A stretch of DNA of 64,000 nt from Demequina litorisediminis (GTDB taxonomy: Bacteria > Actinomycetota > Actinomycetes > Actinomycetales > Demequinaceae): the NCBI RefSeq assembly GCF_030161615.1, contig NZ_BSUN01000001.1, positions 1,054,001-1,118,000 on the forward strand, read 5' to 3'. The notes below the pieces were generated by a model. It was not told the origin of the DNA. It made no database searches and saw nothing but the letters and a program-made list of their open reading frames with translations. Below, piece by piece: positions 60,978 through 64,000 of the stretch. A program made the translations under genes and the position numbers. Position 1 is the stretch's first letter; each line of letters starts with the position of its first letter.

Positions 60978-62049
60978 CAGTGGGTCTCCTTCACCTTGTT
61001 GAGCGATCGCACGTTGTAGATGACGACCGGGATGACGAAGATGAACAGGATCACGGCGAGCGCCGCACCGAGCGCCTCACGGCCCTCCACGAAGGCTCAG
61101 CACGTACATGCGGTTGGCGACCACGTCCGTGGAATCACGGCCCTGGGTGACCGTGCGGACAATGTCGTAAACCTTGAGCGCCATGATCGTGATCGTGGTG
61201 AGGACCACCACAATCGTGGAGCGGATCGACGGCATGGTGATCTTCCAGAACTGCTGCCACGCGTTGGCGCCGTCGAGAGACGCCGCCTCGTTCATCTCCG
61301 GCGGGACACCCTTGATGGCTGCCGAGAGAATCACCATCGCGAAACCGGTCTGAATCCACACCAGGATGACGATGAGCCAGAAGGTGTTCCACGGGTTGTC
61401 GCGCAGGAAGTTGTAGGGGTCCATGCCGAACAGGCTCGCGCAGGGCGTTCAGCATTCCCGTCTGCTCGCCCACCTGGTTGTAGTCGTACATGATGTTGCC
61501 CCAGATGACCGAGGCACCCACCAGCGAGATCGCCATGGGCATGAACACCAGCGACTTCAGCACCTTCTCGCCCTTGGCCTTGTCGATGAAGACGGCATAG
61601 GCGAGACCGAAGCCGGTCGAGAGCAGCGGCACCAGGATCATCCACACGAACGTGTTGAGGATGGTGCGCAGCGTGCCGGGATCGGTGAACGCGAAGCGAT
61701 AGTTATCGAGCCCCACGAAGGACATCGCGGTGGTGTAGATGCCCGTGTCGGGATCCGGCTCCTGGCTGATCTCGTTGAACGACAGCCATGCGGTGTCGAT
61801 CGCGGGGTACACGAGGCCAATGCCCAGCAGGATGAGCACGGGGGCGACCAGCACCACCAGTTGCACCCTGTCGCGGGCCCTGCCCTTGATGAGATCCGCA
61901 CCAAACATGATCAGCGCCACGATCGCGATGAACGCCACGATCGCGACGGCACCGAACAGCAGGTTCTTTCCCTGGTCCGCCCAGAAGTCCGCGCCCAGGT
62001 CGGCAGCGGGCACCCTCAGCCCCGCCGCCAGCAGTTCCGTCGACCCCAT
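60977..62049 (-). CDS. Sugar ABC importer permease (MalF-like)
   Basis: About 356 residues, eight membrane segments, contact loop EAASLDGANAWQQFWKITMP. Resembles AglF-type alpha-glucoside permeases with an N-terminal extra helix. Two AGCT breaks near 61097 and 61436 give NALRELFGMD and YVLSFVEGREAL. No ATPase gene is nearby, so it likely uses a shared MsmK-type ATPase. Confidence 0.92.
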
Positions 62050-62076
62050 CGTCGACTCCTTCCGTCAAGTGGACGA

Positions 62077-62115
62077 GCCCGGTGGGGCCCCGCGATGCGC
62101 GAGGCCCCACCGGGC
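62077..62115 (-). promoter_or_regulatory. Intercistronic hairpin between the sugar-binding and MalF-like genes
   Basis: GCCCGGTGGGGCC (62077-62089) pairs with GGCCCCACCGGGC (62103-62115), 13 bp perfect. Likely leaves the binding protein over-expressed relative to the permeases. Confidence 0.68.
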
Positions 62116-62129
62116 AGGTCAGCGTGGAC

Positions 62130-63506
62130 TTACGGCCAGGCGTTGTCGATGTCCGTGAGCACCGTGTCGAGCGCGGTACCTCCCACGAAATCGTTCATGC
62201 CCGTCCAGAAGGCGGACGAGCCGACCTCGGCAGGCATGAGGTCAGAGGCGTCGAAGCGGAACGTGGTGTCCTCTCCCTGCAGGATCTCGATCGACGCCTG
62301 TCCAATGGGGCTGGACGCGTTGGCGGGGTCGAGGCCCTTGTTGGCGGAGATCACGCCGCCGATGGAGACGCGCTCGTTGGCCCACGTGTCCGAGGACAGG
62401 AAGGTCTGGAGCGCCTGGGTCTCCTCCTTGTCGTTGAACGCGGCGACGAACTCGCCACCACCGGTGACGGCGGCACCGTCATCGGCGTTCACGTTCGGAG
62501 TGAGGAAGGCCCAGATGTCGCCGTCCTCGGCAACCGTGGTGCCCTCGGGCCACTGGGCCTCGTAGAACGATGCCTGGTGGTGCAGCGAGCAGTTGCCCTC
62601 GAGGATCTGGAGTCCGGCCTCCTGGAAGGCCGTGTCCACGATCGATGCCGCGTCACCAAGACCACCGTTGATGAAGTCGGGGTTGGTGGCGATCTCACCG
62701 AACGACTCGAAAGCCGCCTTGATCTCGGGGTCCGAGAACTTCACGTCACCAGCGACCCACTGGTCGTAGACCTCGGGACCCTGCTGGCGTAGGACCAGGT
62801 CCTCGATCCAGTCGGTGCCCGGCCAACCGGTGGCGGTGCCGGACTCGAAGCCGATGCACCAGGGCTTGTAGGCGTCACCGGAGCCGCCGTTGTCCGCCAT
62901 GGTCTGGGTGAGCGTCATGAGCCTCGTCCCAGGTGGTGGGGACCTCGTAGCCGTTCTCGGAGAACTCGGTGGGCGAGTACCAGACCCAACCCTTGACCGA
63001 TGCCATGAGCGGCGCCGCGTAGAACGTGGTGCCCACGGTGCCGTAGTTCTTCCAGTCCTCGGACCAGAACTCGTCAACGTTGGCGGAGACCGATTCGGGG
63101 GCCGCGACCACGGCGCCGGTGCCGACCACGCGCTGAAGCAGACCGGGCTGCGGGATGATCGCGAGGTCGGGCGGGTTGCCGCCCTCGACGCGGACGTTGA
63201 TCTCGGTCTCGAACTCGTCCGAGCCGTTGTAGGTCACATCGATGCCGGTGCACTCCTCGAACGTCGCGAGCGACTCGGTGAGCCTGCTCGGCCTCCACGC
63301 CCGAGATGGTGCCGTAGAGCCTCGACGGCCGAGCCGTCGAACGTGCCATACGTGGCGTAGTCCTCACAACCAGCGACCACCTCGCCGCCATCGGTGGACC
63401 CACCTGCGGTACCGCTGGTCTCCGGGTCGCTGTCGGACGAACAGCCCGCCAGCACGAGCCCCGAGGCCGCGACGGCGGCGAGCGGGGCAATAAAACGTCG
63501 CTTCAT
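62130..63506 (-). CDS. Sugar ABC importer substrate-binding lipoprotein (alpha-glucoside type)
   Basis: About 457 residues: lipobox SGLVLAGC, acidic linker, then a type-2 binding fold (FEECTGIDVTYNGSDEFETE, PPDLAIIPQPGLLQRV, DWIEDLVLRQQGPEVYDQW). Similar to AglE-type glucoside binders. Three AGCT breaks near 62929, 63281 and 63318. First gene of the operon, under a LacI-type palindrome. Confidence 0.92.
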
Positions 63507-63597
63507 GGGAAGCACCCTCCTCCTCATTGAGTGGGCTTCGGCATCGCGTGCGACAACACCGAAGCGGCGTTCACGAAACGAGTTACTCTGCTCCTTC

Positions 63598-63609
63598 GCA
63601 AGCGCTTGC
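63598..63609. promoter_or_regulatory. LacI-type operator upstream of the sugar-importer operon
   Basis: GCAAGCGCTTGC, a perfect palindrome with the central CG typical of LacI/GalR/CcpA-family sites, about 92 bases before the substrate-binding gene. No regulator gene lies beside it in the window, so control is by a distant LacI-family protein. Confidence 0.75.
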
Positions 63610-63717
63610 ATGCCACATTAGGGGCGCGGACGGTGTCCTGCCAAGAGGCAAGCGGTAAGTCACCGAATCGTGACTTTCCTCACGGCCGATGCCCCGGTCG
63701 GTTGGCGTTGGTCCTGG

Positions 63718-64000
63718 TCACTCGGCGATGAGCGGCAGGAGAGCCGACAGGTCCGAGCGCTCGCCCGACGCGTCGACGTCGCCCACGGCCACCGCATCGG
63801 CCCACGCGAGGCGGCCCGTCGCCAGGGCGAGCCACACCTCGGACGTCATCTCCACCACGGCCGGCGGGGTGCCACGGCGATGCACGGGGCCCTCGATGCA
63901 CTGCGTGGCGCCGAACGGCGGCACCCGCACCTCGAGCGAGTTGCCCGGCGCCCGCGAGGCCAACTCTTCGAGCGTGAAGCGCACGGCCGTGGCGAGGGTG
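63718..64000 (-). CDS. Sterol-carrier-family protein, N-terminus outside the window
   Basis: The last 94 codons of a gene running in from beyond the right edge: VRFTLEELASRAPGNSLEVR, VPPFGATQCIEG and EVWLALATGRLAWADAV are typical of the actinobacterial sterol-carrier family that is usually found just upstream of purF. A GTG at 63984 is possible but the frame stays open to the edge. Confidence 0.75.
   Translation of the reverse strand, partial: TLATAVRFTLEELASRAPGNSLEVRVPPFGATQCIEGPVHRRGTPPAVVEMTSEVWLALATGRLAWADAVAVGDVDASGERSDLSALLPLIAE

Overview
The window is about 64 kb of high-GC DNA from an actinobacterium. Evidence: BldC, DUF3073 and purF/purM lie together; codon use is strongly GC-ended; regulators are of the LacI, ROK, PadR and TetR types; and lipoproteins and carbohydrate ABC importers are abundant. 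Micrococcales (Cellulomonadaceae- or Demequinaceae-like) is my best guess, but no rRNA is present to settle it. I see no phage, insertion sequence or CRISPR array.

The most important property concerns the sequence text itself. About half of the genes appear split by +1 or -1 frame changes. Nearly every break falls where the intact reading frame needs AGCT and the text has AGGCT or AGCCT (one extra base) or a shortened AGCT. I infer about 84 such sites, including two tRNA D-arms. About nine further breaks lie in C or G runs. Correcting these sites restores full-length proteins, in-frame lengths and 4-nt ATGA/GTGA gene overlaps throughout. I therefore annotate each as one CDS and treat the breaks as systematic sequencing error, probably caused by base modification at AGCT.

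Layout. 0.1-8.6 kb: msrB with a conserved partner, a DUF1540 cysteine-rich protein, azlCD, small enzymes, tRNA-Lys, a VanZ-like protein and small conserved genes. 8.7-17.3 kb: an MFS carrier, an aldo/keto reductase, a lipoprotein, a DipZ-type thiol-redox protein divergent from a fasciclin lipoprotein, a small alarmone synthetase, and a PadR regulator with its membrane partner. 17.3-22 kb: an HSP90-family chaperone translationally coupled to a 946-residue repeat protein. 22-31.8 kb: a siderophore-interacting protein, RlmA-like methyltransferase and TetR divergent from an MFS exporter over three operator copies, then a second TetR divergent from a GH3 glycosidase, Pr6Pr and a BCCT carrier. 31.9-39.3 kb: a ribose-type ABC import operon carrying a phosphotriesterase-family enzyme, a YhfX-like PLP enzyme and a ROK kinase, divergent from a ROK repressor. 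39.4-44.7 kb: pxpABC (5-oxoproline use), a cation-efflux protein, small genes and carbonic anhydrase. 45.1-52.8 kb: chvE-mmsA-mmsB monosaccharide importer with a LacI repressor, then galK and galE. 52.9-59.6 kb: RidA-like protein, zincin, tRNA-Glu/Asp/Phe, holin-X, EamA, ogt, bldC, DUF3073, purM, purF. 60-64 kb: a MalFG-type sugar importer under a LacI-type palindrome and the end of a sterol-carrier-family gene.

The gene content describes an organism that scavenges plant-type sugars and glucosides (three ABC sugar systems, GH3, galK/galE, several sugar-type repressors) and controls small-molecule efflux. A short motif, GGCCGATGC, is strongly over-represented on both strands, lies in coding and intergenic DNA, and twice forms inverted pairs at gene ends.
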